The notes: generated by a model from the letters alone, not told the origin. Counted from the stretch's first letter, positions 26,634 to 36,607 are shown. The stretch is 64,000 nt of DNA from Shimia isoporae (GCF_004346865.1 NZ_SMGR01000001.1:2294001-2358000), one strand, 5' to 3'. Numbers and translations are program-made.

Positions 26634-28838
26634 ATGGCCCAATCACTCATCAACCCGACCGATACGCTTGCGCGGCAAAACGAAAAGCTGCTCAAAATCG
26701 TGGACACCCTCATGCGCCGCGCCGAGCAGGGCCCCGACACCGCCGGTGTCGCTTATGCCCAGTTCGAACGCGCCGTCATGCTCGAGGAAGAGGTGCGCGC
26801 CCGCACTCGAGAGCTTGAACACGCACTCGACCTGCTAAATTCCTCCAACGCTCAGCTGGCCACCGCCAACGCCGAAGCTGAAGCCGCCCGCGCCAACCTC
26901 GCGAATGCAATCGAAACCGTGCAGGAAGGTTTTGCCCTCTTTGACGCCAATGAACATCTCGTGATGTGCAATTCTCGCTTTGGGAAACACATGCGTGACG
27001 TCCACCATCAGTTTCAGCCCGGCCTTCCGTTCCGGGATTACGTCCACATCGTTTCCGCCAGCCCCTACCTCGAACTGCCAGAGGGTGAGACGCCAGCGCA
27101 GTGGGCCGCACAGCGCATGGCCCGACACAAGGAACAACACGTCGTCTTCAACGCTCGTATGGCAGGCGACCGGTGGCTTCAGGTATCGGAGCACCGCACC
27201 CGCGACGGTGGCACAGTCGTTCTGCAAACCGACGTCACGGATATGATGCTGTTGGAGAGACAGGAACGTGAACGGCTAAAGGACGATCAGGCTGCACTTA
27301 TCAAAGCCACTCTCGAGCACCTCAATCAAGGTGTCGGTATCTTTGACAGCGAACAGCGCCTCATAGGCTGGAACCGTCGAATGGGTGAGTTGCTGTCAAT
27401 CCAGATCGGTCGGTTCCGTATCGGCCAAAGCTTCCAAACCATTTTCGAACAACTCAGCCGCAAGGTCTCATTTGCCTCGACCGAAGACGCGGAGGCCCTA
27501 CCCCGCTGGACTTCGCGCAAAGACAGACGCGCGGCACTCAGCTTCGAAGTCGAGATCGGAACCGACCGCATTCTTGCCGTCTTCGCGCAACAAATGCCTG
27601 ACGGTGGTTTTGTGATTTCCTTCACCGACATCACCGCCGAACGCGCTGCAATGCGCGCGATATCGCAAGTCAATGAAACCCTTGAGAAACGAGTAACCGA
27701 GCGCACGCTTGAACTTCAGGACGCTCTGGCAGAAGCCGAACGCGCCAACGCGTCCAAATCCCGTTTTGTGGCAGCTGCCAGCCACGATCTCTTGCAACCG
27801 CTCTCCGCGGCAAAACTCTATATGGCTTCGCTGGACAGCGATATCGAGGACCCGGATCAACGCGAGCGCCTGACAAAAGCATCCAGCGCACTGCAAAGCG
27901 TTGAACACATTCTCGGCGCGTTGCTGGACATCTCACGGCTGGATTCAGGCCGTGCCGCCATTCATCCCAGCGAAATCCCCTTGGGCGTCATGCTGGACCA
28001 GATGCGTGACGAACTTGCGCCACTGGCCGCTGAAAAAGGCCTTCAATTTGATGTCGTGCCAAACTCGGCCCATGTGTCTTCCGACGCCACTTATCTGCGC
28101 CGCATCCTGCAGAACCTGATTTCCAACGCTCTCCGCTACACGGACAATGGGCGCGTTTTGGTCGGCGCGCGCCGTCGCGGCGATCGAGTGATCGTGGAAA
28201 TCCATGACACCGGTCCCGGCATCCCACCAGAACAGCAGGACAAGATTTTTGACGAGTTTCATCGCGTGAATGCCGCCGCAAGCGCCGCCGAAGGTCTTGG
28301 CCTTGGTCTGGCCATTGTGGACCGCGCCTGTCGCCTTTTGCAGCACCCGCTGACCATGCGCTCAACTCCGGGCTCCGGCACCCGCTTTTCCGTCGATCTG
28401 CCACTGGCTTGCCCCACAGATACGGCCATGGAACCACAAGATGATCCTGTTGCAGGTACTCCCTTGGCGCATCGCATTGTTCTGCTAGTGGAAAACGACA
28501 CAGAATTGCGCAACGCGATATCCATGACGCTTGAAAACTGGGGAGCTGACGTACTGGCTTGCGAAGGCCACTCCGAGGCCATCGCACTCCTTCAGGAAAT
28601 CGACATAGCGCCAGACGTCATCCTTGCAGACTATCAGCTCGACGAAGACGCTACCGGCACCGGCCTGATTGCGGACCTGCAGGCCATTTACGGTCCGCTC
28701 CCGGCTGTCGTGATAACAGCCAACCGGGAACCGGAGGTGCAGAACGAGGCCGCCGCTTTGAACGCCCGCCTGCTTTACAAGCCGCTGGACCTCGATGCAT
28801 TGCGGGCGGCTCTGGAAGCCCAGCCCGGATTTTCGTAA
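26634..28838 (+). CDS. Hybrid sensor histidine kinase, NahK-like
   Basis: A 734-residue soluble hybrid kinase: N-terminal coiled coil (about 1-95), two PAS-type domains (about 95-200 and 215-340), a second coiled coil, a HisKA domain with phospho-acceptor His384 in AAASHDLLQPL, an ATPase domain with N-box LQNLISNAL, DTGPGIP and GLGLGLA, and a C-terminal receiver with Asp666 in ILADYQLD. There are no membrane segments. The architecture and the adjacent FIST gene match the NosP/NahK nitric oxide pathway. The upstream LuxR-type regulator could receive the phosphate directly or by a phosphotransfer protein. Confidence 0.9.
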   Translation: MAQSLINPTDTLARQNEKLLKIVDTLMRRAEQGPDTAGVAYAQFERAVMLEEEVRARTRELEHALDLLNSSNAQLATANAEAEAARANLANAIETVQEGFALFDANEHLVMCNSRFGKHMRDVHHQFQPGLPFRDYVHIVSASPYLELPEGETPAQWAAQRMARHKEQHVVFNARMAGDRWLQVSEHRTRDGGTVVLQTDVTDMMLLERQERERLKDDQAALIKATLEHLNQGVGIFDSEQRLIGWNRRMGELLSIQIGRFRIGQSFQTIFEQLSRKVSFASTEDAEALPRWTSRKDRRAALSFEVEIGTDRILAVFAQQMPDGGFVISFTDITAERAAMRAISQVNETLEKRVTERTLELQDALAEAERANASKSRFVAAASHDLLQPLSAAKLYMASLDSDIEDPDQRERLTKASSALQSVEHILGALLDISRLDSGRAAIHPSEIPLGVMLDQMRDELAPLAAEKGLQFDVVPNSAHVSSDATYLRRILQNLISNALRYTDNGRVLVGARRRGDRVIVEIHDTGPGIPPEQQDKIFDEFHRVNAAASAAEGLGLGLAIVDRACRLLQHPLTMRSTPGSGTRFSVDLPLACPTDTAMEPQDDPVAGTPLAHRIVLLVENDTELRNAISMTLENWGADVLACEGHSEAIALLQEIDIAPDVILADYQLDEDATGTGLIADLQAIYGPLPAVVITANREPEVQNEAAALNARLLYKPLDLDALRAALEAQPGFS

Positions 28839-28948
28839 ACCCGCCTCCCACAATCCGCACCGACACGATACCGACGCTCTGCCGACGCGTTGCAGACATC
28901 CGAAGTTGCCCGTAAATTCGCCGCAAATCAAAATCACCGGAGCGCCCC

Positions 28949-29509
28949 ATGTCCAAGCTTGATTCTGTCCTCAAAGCCATCGACGCTGCCAATGCCAAAG
29001 ACCCGAGGATGGACGACGGACAACCGGAAGCGCTGCTTTATGGCCAGCGGATGAGCGCCGAGTGCAACCGGCTTTTCCCGAATGCGTCCGAAGTGTTGCA
29101 GATCGCCGCGCGAGGTCAGCACATCGAACGATGGGTTCTTTTGCGCGCCGACTATCCCGAAGGTCGAGCAGGTTATCTCAAGTGGCGCCGCGACCTCGGC
29201 GCGCATCACGCAACACGCGTTGGCGAGATCATGGCAGGCGCGGGCTATTCAGACGAAGACATTTCCAAAGCGGGCGCCATGTTGCGCAAAGAAGGGATCA
29301 AACGCAACGATCAGGTCCAAACCCTTGAAGACGTTATTTGTTTCGTATTTGTCAAATGGTACTTCGCTCCCTTTGCGGCAAAGCATCCGCATGAGAAAGT
29401 TCTGGATATCGTCACAAAAACCGCCCGAAAGATGTCACCCGAAGCCCGCACTCGCGCGCTGTCCGAATTCGACTTGCCCGCAGACCTCGCCGCTGCCTTT
29501 GAGGCATGA
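28949..29509 (+). CDS. DUF4202 family protein
   Basis: A 186-residue protein matching the DUF4202 family by its central QIAARGQHIERWVLLRADYP, GYLKWRRDLGAHHATRVGEI and EDVICFVFVKWYF segments. The conserved His/Arg/Asp residues suggest a metal or HD-like hydrolase fold, but no activity is known to me. Its stop overlaps the ATG of the CbiX-like gene (ATGA), so the two are translationally coupled. Confidence 0.82.
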   Translation: MSKLDSVLKAIDAANAKDPRMDDGQPEALLYGQRMSAECNRLFPNASEVLQIAARGQHIERWVLLRADYPEGRAGYLKWRRDLGAHHATRVGEIMAGAGYSDEDISKAGAMLRKEGIKRNDQVQTLEDVICFVFVKWYFAPFAAKHPHEKVLDIVTKTARKMSPEARTRALSEFDLPADLAAAFEA

Positions 29510-30210
29510 GCATTCCGCCCAAACAAGCCCTGATCGTGGCCCACGGCCAGCCATCTGATCCTGAGCCACCGGAACTCTGGCTTTCCGGTTTCGCGGCCAA
29601 GGTCGGCCTGCTCTTACCTGATTGGGACATAAGATCCGCAACCATCGCAAAACCGGAAGCGCTGGAAAATCAATCTCTTAGCATGGAAGAAGACGCGCTT
29701 GTCTTTCCCATGTTCATGGCAGACGGCTGGTTTGTCGGTCGTGTTCTGCCACGCCGTTTGAAAGGCCGTAACCTGCGCATTCTGCCTCCGCTCGGCTTCC
29801 ATTCCGCCTTGCCAGATTTGGCAACCGAGCTGATCCAATCCCATTTGATTGCTCAGGGATGGCCGCAGGCCGACACCCGTCTTCTCCTTGCCGGCCATGG
29901 CTCCGCCAAGGGCGACAAGGCGGCTCTTTCGACCCGAAATTTCGCCGAAGCCCTCTCGGAACGCCTCCCGGAAATTGATATTATTCAAGGCCTTATCGAA
30001 GAAAGTCCGTTTATCTTCGACGCGGCTCGTGATCTTGGCCCCAAGGCGATCTGCCTGCCATTTTTCGCGCTCGAAGGCGGTCATTGCAAAGAAGACATTC
30101 CTGAAGCGCTCGACAATGCCGGCTTTGTAGGACTTCGGTTGCCCCCTTTGGGGCACGCCAATTCCCTTCCCGAACTCGTGGCAAGCGCCCTGACGCAAGA
30201 GCGGCAATAG
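29506..30210 (+). CDS. CbiX-like sirohydrochlorin chelatase family protein
   Basis: A 234-residue two-half protein in the CbiX/chelatase superfamily. The N-terminal half begins QALIVAHGQPSDPEP and the C-terminal half begins LLLAGHGSAKGDKA, the two active-site-like AHG/GHG motifs, with a conserved Glu-rich segment (LPFFALEGGHCKEDIPEAL). Such enzymes insert Co or Fe (sometimes Ni) into sirohydrochlorin. The metal and true substrate cannot be told here; no other corrin or sirohaem genes are in the window. It is coupled to the DUF4202 gene. Confidence 0.82.
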   Translation: MSIPPKQALIVAHGQPSDPEPPELWLSGFAAKVGLLLPDWDIRSATIAKPEALENQSLSMEEDALVFPMFMADGWFVGRVLPRRLKGRNLRILPPLGFHSALPDLATELIQSHLIAQGWPQADTRLLLAGHGSAKGDKAALSTRNFAEALSERLPEIDIIQGLIEESPFIFDAARDLGPKAICLPFFALEGGHCKEDIPEALDNAGFVGLRLPPLGHANSLPELVASALTQERQ

Positions 30211-30212
30211 GA

Positions 30213-31202
30213 TTAGAGCGACTGGCCTCTAATGGCTTCCGGTTCCAACTGGACAAGCTTCGCCGCTTTCGGAGCATCGAGAATGATATCTGCAGCGGCC
30301 TCGCCAATTGCAAACCTGTGCGCGTCTGTTGTTGCCAGCTTGATCGGCAAACCCCGCAAGAGGTTCAGGTTATTGAAACCCGCCAGCGCCAGCTCATCCG
30401 GCACCGAAAGCCCAGCAGCAACGCAATGCATATAGGCGCCTACGCTCATGACATCGCTCGAAAAATACAGGCAGTCGAGGTCCGGTGTTCTGGCCAACAG
30501 TTCCTTCGTTAACAGGTGGCCGTTCTCGATCGAAGACGCACCGGAGTAAAGCTCCTGATCGGCCAGGGAGACGCCTGCTTTTTCCAGCTCTTCCAGAAAG
30601 CCGGTCAACCTTTTCTCGGCCCGAAAATCTTGCGGCATCTTTGTCCCGATAAAGCCGATACGCTTGTAACCCGCATCCAGAATGGTGCGCGCCATTGCAC
30701 GTCCCGCGGCTAGGTGCGAAATGCCCACGCAATGGCGTACCGGATCGCCGTCCACATCCATAACTTCAACAACCGGACAATCCGCATTGGCCATCATCTT
30801 GCGGGCCGCCTCTGTGTGCTCCAACCCCGCAACGACAATTCCCGCGGGACGCCAGCTTAGCATCTCGCGGATCACCTCCTCCTCCTCCTCAAGATCATAG
30901 GCCGTCACCCCGATTACAGGCTTGAGAGGCGTGTCCTTAAGCTTGGAAGAAATGCCGGAGAGCACCTCTGGAAAAACAGAGGAATTCAGGCTCGGCACAA
31001 CAACACCAACAAGGTTCACCTTGTTGGAGGCCAGCGCTCCGGCAATGCGATTCGGAACATATCCGACATCCTTGGCGATTTGCTCGACCTTCTCGCGCGT
31101 CCGCTGCGACACGTCTGGCGCACCCCTCAAGGCCCGCGAAGCTGTCATTTCACTGACGCCCGCAAGGTTGGCAATATCTTTGAGAAGCAGCTTTTTCCCC
31201 AT
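30213..31202 (-). CDS. LacI-family regulator, GntR-like, of the Entner-Doudoroff operon
   Basis: A 329-residue LacI-type repressor: helix-turn-helix at the N terminus (KLLLKDIANLAGVSEMTASRA), hinge YVPNRIAGALASNKVN and a periplasmic-binding-protein-like effector domain. It most resembles GntR-type gluconate regulators. It is divergent from gap-zwf-edd-eda, with a LacI-type operator in the 157-bp spacer, so it probably represses that operon until a sugar acid or sugar phosphate binds. The ATG at 31202 places the helix-turn-helix at the normal distance; a longer in-frame reading is ignored. Confidence 0.9.
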   Translation of the reverse strand: MGKKLLLKDIANLAGVSEMTASRALRGAPDVSQRTREKVEQIAKDVGYVPNRIAGALASNKVNLVGVVVPSLNSSVFPEVLSGISSKLKDTPLKPVIGVTAYDLEEEEEVIREMLSWRPAGIVVAGLEHTEAARKMMANADCPVVEVMDVDGDPVRHCVGISHLAAGRAMARTILDAGYKRIGFIGTKMPQDFRAEKRLTGFLEELEKAGVSLADQELYSGASSIENGHLLTKELLARTPDLDCLYFSSDVMSVGAYMHCVAAGLSVPDELALAGFNNLNLLRGLPIKLATTDAHRFAIGEAAADIILDAPKAAKLVQLEPEAIRGQSL

Positions 31203-31299
31203 GGCGTGATGGTCTGACACTGCCCCCAGTTTCGCAAGCCCAAAACTTGTGAAGGACGCCGTGCCGCAACCCCCTTGATTTCTGATGCGTTCGACTGTA

Positions 31300-31315
31300 C
31301 CGATAGCGCTAACGG
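31300..31315 (+). promoter_or_regulatory. LacI-family operator upstream of gap-zwf-edd-eda
   Basis: CCGATAGCGCTAACGG is a 16-bp palindrome with a single mismatched pair and the central CG typical of LacI/GntR operators. It is 45 bases upstream of the gap ATG, in the spacer shared with the divergent regulator gene. Confidence 0.65.
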
Positions 31316-31359
31316 TAGCGCAATCGAAATGCGCTTGTCTACGGGTTAGGAGTTTTAAG

Positions 31360-32367
31360 ATGACCACGAAGATTGCAATCAACGGATTTGGCCGCATTGG
31401 CCGCGGAGTTTTGCGGGCCCTCGTTGAAAGTGGTGCAACCGATATCGAAGTTGTAGCAATCAACGACCTGTCTCCCAACGATCACCTGGTGCACCTGCTA
31501 AAATACGACAGCGTTCACGGCCGCCTGAATGCAGACGTTTCGCTGGACGGCGACACAATGAAGGTCGCCGGCCAAACCATTAGCCTGACAGCGATCCGCA
31601 ACCCAGAAGACCTGCCTTGGTCTGACGTAGACGTTGCGTTCGAATGCACCGGCATTTTCACCGCAAAAGACAAAGCTGAACTTCTGCTGAAATCCGGAGC
31701 AAAACGTGTTCTGGTCTCGGCTCCTGGAAAAGATGCTGACAAAACCATCGTTTTCGGTGTCAACGACGACACTCTGACTGCTGACGACATCATCGTTTCC
31801 AACGCGTCCTGCACCACCAACTGTCTCGCGCCGGTGGCCAAGGTTCTCAAAGACACCTACGGCATCAAAACTGGCTACATGACGACTATTCACGCCTACA
31901 CCGGTGACCAGCCTACCCACGACACAAACCACAAGGACCTCTATCGCGCCCGCGCCGCCGCATTGTCGATGATACCGACGTCCACCGGAGCGGCCCGCGC
32001 CATTTCTCTGGTTCTCCCGGAACTGGCAGGCAAACTTGAAGGCTCCGCAGTGCGCGTTCCCACAGCCAACGTTTCCATGGTTGATCTGGTTATCGTCCCC
32101 GAGAAAGAGGCGACCGTTGGCGGTATTAACGCAGCAATGAAAGCCGCTGCCGAAGGTCCGCTGAAGGGCGTGCTTGGGTATGAAGAGGCGCCACTGGTTT
32201 CACAAGACTTCAACCACGACCCGCACTCTTCGGTGTTTGCTCCGGCACAAACATCCGTCACAGACGACGGCCTTGTGCGTGTGGTAAGCTGGTACGACAA
32301 CGAGTGGGGGTTCTCCAACCGCATGCTCGACACCGGCCGCCGCATTGGCGCCTTGCTGAAGGGATAA
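31360..32367 (+). CDS. gap: Glyceraldehyde-3-phosphate dehydrogenase
   Basis: A 335-residue phosphorylating GAPDH. It shows the NAD-binding INGFGRIGRGVLRA, the NAD-specificity Asp in AINDLS, the catalytic Cys in SNASCTTNCLAP and the C-terminal WYDNEWGFSNRM. The ATG at 31360 has AGGAG upstream; an in-frame ATG 25 codons earlier gives a non-homologous extension. As first gene before zwf, edd and eda it handles the glyceraldehyde-3-phosphate made by KDPG aldolase. Confidence 0.96.
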   Translation: MTTKIAINGFGRIGRGVLRALVESGATDIEVVAINDLSPNDHLVHLLKYDSVHGRLNADVSLDGDTMKVAGQTISLTAIRNPEDLPWSDVDVAFECTGIFTAKDKAELLLKSGAKRVLVSAPGKDADKTIVFGVNDDTLTADDIIVSNASCTTNCLAPVAKVLKDTYGIKTGYMTTIHAYTGDQPTHDTNHKDLYRARAAALSMIPTSTGAARAISLVLPELAGKLEGSAVRVPTANVSMVDLVIVPEKEATVGGINAAMKAAAEGPLKGVLGYEEAPLVSQDFNHDPHSSVFAPAQTSVTDDGLVRVVSWYDNEWGFSNRMLDTGRRIGALLKG

Positions 32368-32373
32368 GAACAC

Positions 32374-33828
32374 ATGGTCGCTCGCGTCATCCCGGTTTCG
32401 CCCTTTGATCTGGTGATCTTCGGGGCGACGGGTGATCTGGCCCGGCGCAAAATCCTGCCGGGCCTGTTTCTTCGCTTCAAGTCGGGTCAAATGCCCGAAG
32501 AAGCCCGCATTGTCGGCTCTGCGAGATCCGATTTTGACAGCGCCGAGTTCCGCAAGGTTATCGGCGCAGCCATTGCTGAATTCTTGCCTGAGGAACTGCG
32601 TCCTGCTGACACTGTCGCGGCCTTCCTTGAACGGTTGGAATACGTACATATCGACGCCACCGGAGACACCGGTTGGTCGGCGCTCAAGAACATTTTGCGC
32701 GACGATGTGATCCGCACGTTCTACTTGTCGGTCTCGCCATCACTCTTTGGTGCAATCGCGGAACGACTAAGCAAACATGGCGTGGCAACGCCGCAATCCC
32801 GCATCGTGGTCGAAAAACCCTTTGGCCACGATCTCGCGTCCGCCAAGGCGCTGAACGCCGATCTGTTGCGCCACTTTGCCGAAGAACAAATCTATCGCAT
32901 CGACCACTACCTCGGTAAAGAAACCGTGCAGAACCTGATGGCGCTGCGGTTTGCCAACTCGCTCTTTGAACCGCTGTGGAATTCCACCCACATCGATCAC
33001 GTGCAGATCACCGTCGCAGAAAGCCTTGGTGTCGGCGGACGCGGCGGATACTACGACCAGTCCGGTGCCATGCGCGACATGGTGCAAAACCACCTGATGC
33101 AACTCTTGTGTCTGACGGCGATGGAGCCCCCCTCCAAGTTTGCGCCCAACTCTGTGCGCGACGAAAAGGTGAAAGTAATAGAAGCGCTGGATCCGGTCGA
33201 AAGCGAAGACATCGTGCGTGGTCAATACCGCTCCGGCCGAGACATGCCGAGCTATTTCGAGGATGTAGAAAACGACGCCTCGCGCACCGAGAGCTTTGTG
33301 GCAATGAAGCTCAAAATTGCGAACTGGCGTTGGGCTGGCACGCCGTTCTATCTGCGCACAGGCAAACGCCTACGCGACCGCGTCAGCGAGATCACTGTGG
33401 TCTTCCGTGATCCGCCACACATGATTTTTCCCAACCCGATGGACGGACGCAAAGGCAACGCCCTGATCATCCGCCTGCAACCGGACGAGGGCATCACCCT
33501 GCGCACCACGATCAAGGAACCGGGTCCCGGCGGCATGCGCCTTACCGAAGTCGACATGGACATGACCTTTGCCGATGCCCTTGGCTCGGACCTGAATACA
33601 CAGGACGCTTATGAGCGCCTGATCATGGACGTGATCCGCGGCGACCAGACCCTCTTCATGCGCGGTGACGAAGTCGAGGCAGCCTGGGGCTGGGCCGATC
33701 CGCTGATCGCTGCTTGGCAGGAAAGCGGCAAAAAACCAGTGCCTTATGATGTCGGCAGTTCGGGCCCTGAAGAGGCGTTGATGCTGCTTCACCGCGACGG
33801 AAGGCGCTGGCGCCCGATCGGCGACTGA
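32374..33828 (+). CDS. zwf: Glucose-6-phosphate 1-dehydrogenase
   Basis: A 484-residue enzyme oxidising glucose-6-phosphate to 6-phosphogluconolactone with NAD(P). It has the nucleotide-binding IFGATGDLARRKILP, the active-site RIDHYLGKE and EKPFGHD. It begins six bases after gap and is followed, 38 bases later, by edd. No 6-phosphogluconolactonase gene (pgl) is in the cluster, so that step must be encoded elsewhere or be spontaneous. Confidence 0.97.
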   Translation: MVARVIPVSPFDLVIFGATGDLARRKILPGLFLRFKSGQMPEEARIVGSARSDFDSAEFRKVIGAAIAEFLPEELRPADTVAAFLERLEYVHIDATGDTGWSALKNILRDDVIRTFYLSVSPSLFGAIAERLSKHGVATPQSRIVVEKPFGHDLASAKALNADLLRHFAEEQIYRIDHYLGKETVQNLMALRFANSLFEPLWNSTHIDHVQITVAESLGVGGRGGYYDQSGAMRDMVQNHLMQLLCLTAMEPPSKFAPNSVRDEKVKVIEALDPVESEDIVRGQYRSGRDMPSYFEDVENDASRTESFVAMKLKIANWRWAGTPFYLRTGKRLRDRVSEITVVFRDPPHMIFPNPMDGRKGNALIIRLQPDEGITLRTTIKEPGPGGMRLTEVDMDMTFADALGSDLNTQDAYERLIMDVIRGDQTLFMRGDEVEAAWGWADPLIAAWQESGKKPVPYDVGSSGPEEALMLLHRDGRRWRPIGD

Positions 33829-33866
33829 AGCTAAAGAAGATTTGTAAAATCAGGAAGGAAGGCACT

Positions 33867-35675
33867 ATGCCGGTCCACCCAACAGTGCAGGCGGTCACGG
33901 ACCGCATTATCAGCCGCAGCGCGCTAACCCGTTCGGCCTATCTTGAACGCATGGATCAGGCTCGCAAGCAAGGCCCCGCACGTGCTCACCTGTCTTGCTC
34001 CGGGCAGGCGCATGCTTACGCCGCAGCGGGGGAAGATCAGTCGACTTTGGCCACAAAAGGTGCCGGAAACCTCGGGATCATAACCGCCTACAACGACATG
34101 TTGTCCGCTCACCAGCCGTTTGAAACCTACCCCAATGCGATTAAGGAAGCCGTTCGGGAGATCAGCGGTACCGCGCAGGTCGCGGGAGGCGTGCCCGCCA
34201 TGTGTGATGGCGTGACACAGGGTGAAGCAGGGATGGAGCTTTCCCTCTTCTCGCGGGATGCCATCGCCATGGGCGTCGGGGTCGCATTGTCCCACAACGT
34301 TTTTGACGCCACGGTTTACCTCGGGGTTTGCGATAAAATCGTGCCGGGCCTGATCATAGGCGCGCAGGTATTTGGCCACTTGCCCGCCGTTTTCTTACCG
34401 GCCGGACCGATGACTTCTGGCATCTCCAACGATGAGAAGTCCGAAGTCCGCAAGAAATATGCTGCCGGCGAAATCGGTCGCGACGAGCTTTTGAAATCGG
34501 AAATGGCCGCCTACCACGGCCCCGGCACATGCACATTCTACGGAACCGCCAACACGAACCAGATGTTGATGGAGTTCATGGGCTTGCATCTGCCCGGCTC
34601 GTCTTTCGTAAATCCCGGCACCGACCTGCGTGATGCACTAACGCGTGAAGGCGCCAAACGGGCACTCGGCTTGTCCGCCCTCGGCAATGACTACACGCCA
34701 GTTTGCGACGTTCTCAACGAAAAGGCATATGTAAACGGTATTGTAGGTCTGATGGCCACCGGCGGCTCGACCAACCTTCTTATTCACCTGATCGCCATGG
34801 CACGCGCCGGCGGCGTGATCCTTGACTGGCAGGACTTTGCAGAACTGTCCGACGTCGTGCCGCTTTTGTCGCGCGTCTATCCCAATGGGCTCGCGGACGT
34901 GAACCACTTCCACGCGGCTGGCGGTCTGGGGTTCATGATCCGCGAACTGCTTGGCGCCGGCTATCTGCACCCCGACACCAAGACTGTCACGGGCGAAGGG
35001 ATTGGCAGCTACATCATGGAGCCTTTCCTTGACGGCGGCGCTCTCACCTGGCGCGAAGGAAGCAAAGAAAGCCTGAACGAACAGATTGTGCGGCCCGCCT
35101 CAAAGCCGTTTCAGGAAACGGGCGGTCTTGCACGCCTGACCGGCAACCTTGGCACCGGAGTCATGAAAGTCTCTGCAGTGGCCGAGGAAAACCGCATTAT
35201 CGAAGCCCCCGCGCGCATCTTCCACGATCAGGAAGAAGCAAAGGACGCCTTCAAAAAGGGTGAATTGACTGAGGATGTTGTAATCGTCGTGCGCTTCCAG
35301 GGCCCCAAGGCCAACGGCATGCCGGAACTGCACTCTCTGACGCCGTTCCTGTCGATCATGCAAGGCCGCGGTCAGAAGGTTGCTCTTGTGACGGACGGGC
35401 GCATGTCCGGCGCTTCCGGCAAGATTCCGTCTGCAATCCATGTGGTCCCTGAGGCTTTGGATGGCGGCCCAATCGCAAAACTAAAGGACGGCGATTTGGT
35501 GCGTGTCGATGCTGTGACGGGCGATCTGGAAGTCCTGACGGACGGGTTCTTGGATCGGGATGTGGTCACTGCCGATCTTTCTTCCTATCAATCCGGAACG
35601 GGTCGCGAGCTTTTCCGCCTGTTCCGCAACAACGTGAATTCCGCCGACACCGGCGCAACCGTATTTGGATTCTAA
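33867..35675 (+). CDS. edd: Phosphogluconate dehydratase
   Basis: A 602-residue Fe-S dehydratase of the IlvD/Edd family converting 6-phosphogluconate to KDPG. Cluster-region motifs include [20 protein letters not shown] and [19 protein letters not shown]; the C-terminal part has [19 protein letters not shown]. Start ATG is preceded by GGAAGGAAGG. It runs with only a four-base gap into eda. Confidence 0.97.
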   Translation: MPVHPTVQAVTDRIISRSALTRSAYLERMDQARKQGPARAHLSCSGQAHAYAAAGEDQSTLATKGAGNLGIITAYNDMLSAHQPFETYPNAIKEAVREISGTAQVAGGVPAMCDGVTQGEAGMELSLFSRDAIAMGVGVALSHNVFDATVYLGVCDKIVPGLIIGAQVFGHLPAVFLPAGPMTSGISNDEKSEVRKKYAAGEIGRDELLKSEMAAYHGPGTCTFYGTANTNQMLMEFMGLHLPGSSFVNPGTDLRDALTREGAKRALGLSALGNDYTPVCDVLNEKAYVNGIVGLMATGGSTNLLIHLIAMARAGGVILDWQDFAELSDVVPLLSRVYPNGLADVNHFHAAGGLGFMIRELLGAGYLHPDTKTVTGEGIGSYIMEPFLDGGALTWREGSKESLNEQIVRPASKPFQETGGLARLTGNLGTGVMKVSAVAEENRIIEAPARIFHDQEEAKDAFKKGELTEDVVIVVRFQGPKANGMPELHSLTPFLSIMQGRGQKVALVTDGRMSGASGKIPSAIHVVPEALDGGPIAKLKDGDLVRVDAVTGDLEVLTDGFLDRDVVTADLSSYQSGTGRELFRLFRNNVNSADTGATVFGF

Positions 35676-35679
35676 AAAC

Positions 35680-36327
35680 ATGCCGATCACTCCCCAACAA
35701 GCCTCCGTTGAAGCCCGCAAAATCTGCGAGGCCGCGCCGATTGTTCCAGTCCTCGTGGTAGACGACGTCGCGCATGCCAAGCCGTTGGCCGAAGCTCTCG
35801 TTGCGGGTGGCCTCCCCGCCCTTGAGGTCACTCTGCGAACGCCGGCGGCGCTTGATGTGATTGCGGCCATGTCCAAGGTTGAAGGCGGCATGGTCGGCGC
35901 CGGCACACTCCTTACACCTGATGACGTTAAGGCCGCCAAGGACGCCGGCGCGACTTTCGGTGTCTCCCCCGGCGCAACCGATACATTGCTGGAAGCTTGC
36001 GAAGCGGAAGGCTTACCCCTGCTGCCTGGCTCGGCCAGCGCAAGCGAAGCTATGGCTTTGTTGGAACGTGGATACTCCATGTTGAAGTTCTTTCCGGCCG
36101 AAGCGGCAGGCGGAGCGAAATTCCTCGGGTCTCTTGCCAGCCCCCTGCCCCAGATCAGCTTCTGCCCGACAGGCGGCGTTAACCCGCAAAACGCAACCGA
36201 CTATCTGAGCCTGCCCAATGTCGTCTGCGCAGGCGGTAGCTGGGTTGCACCCTCAGCGTTAGTAAAAAGCGGCAAGTGGGCTGAAATCGAAGCCCTCGCC
36301 CGCGAGGCATCTCAATTGCCACATTAA
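35680..36327 (+). CDS. eda: KDPG aldolase
   Basis: A 215-residue class I aldolase splitting KDPG to pyruvate and glyceraldehyde-3-phosphate. The general-base Glu is in ALEVTLRTPAAL, and the Schiff-base lysine in SMLKFFPAEAAGG; both are intact. The ATG at 35680 is preferred over an in-frame TTG that would overlap edd. A strong terminator follows, which closes the operon. Confidence 0.96.
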   Translation: MPITPQQASVEARKICEAAPIVPVLVVDDVAHAKPLAEALVAGGLPALEVTLRTPAALDVIAAMSKVEGGMVGAGTLLTPDDVKAAKDAGATFGVSPGATDTLLEACEAEGLPLLPGSASASEAMALLERGYSMLKFFPAEAAGGAKFLGSLASPLPQISFCPTGGVNPQNATDYLSLPNVVCAGGSWVAPSALVKSGKWAEIEALAREASQLPH

Positions 36328-36351
36328 GTTTGACCGCTTAAAACCGCTCAG

Positions 36352-36381
36352 AAAGCCGCCAGAACCCCTGGCGGCTTTTTT
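36352..36381 (+). terminator. Rho-independent terminator of the gap-zwf-edd-eda operon
   Basis: 11-bp stem AAAGCCGCCAG / CTGGCGGCTTT with a 5-base loop, running into a T-rich tail (TTTTTTCGTTCG). Confidence 0.9.
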
Positions 36382-36607
36382 CGTTCGTCGGAGCAGCAGC
36401 GCGCGCCAAATAGACCGCCTGTGTATCAACTGTGTCAGTTTCGGCTTCCAAGAGGCTCCGACTGATACAAAGCGTACAAAACTCATGGGTTCGCGAAGTT
36501 CGCGTGACACACAGGAGCGTCAAAACATCCCCATCACAGATCTGATGTAGGCAGCACAACCGCCAGACATCGGACAAACGTAGTTCATTGGTAAGGGGGT
36601 CATTCAG

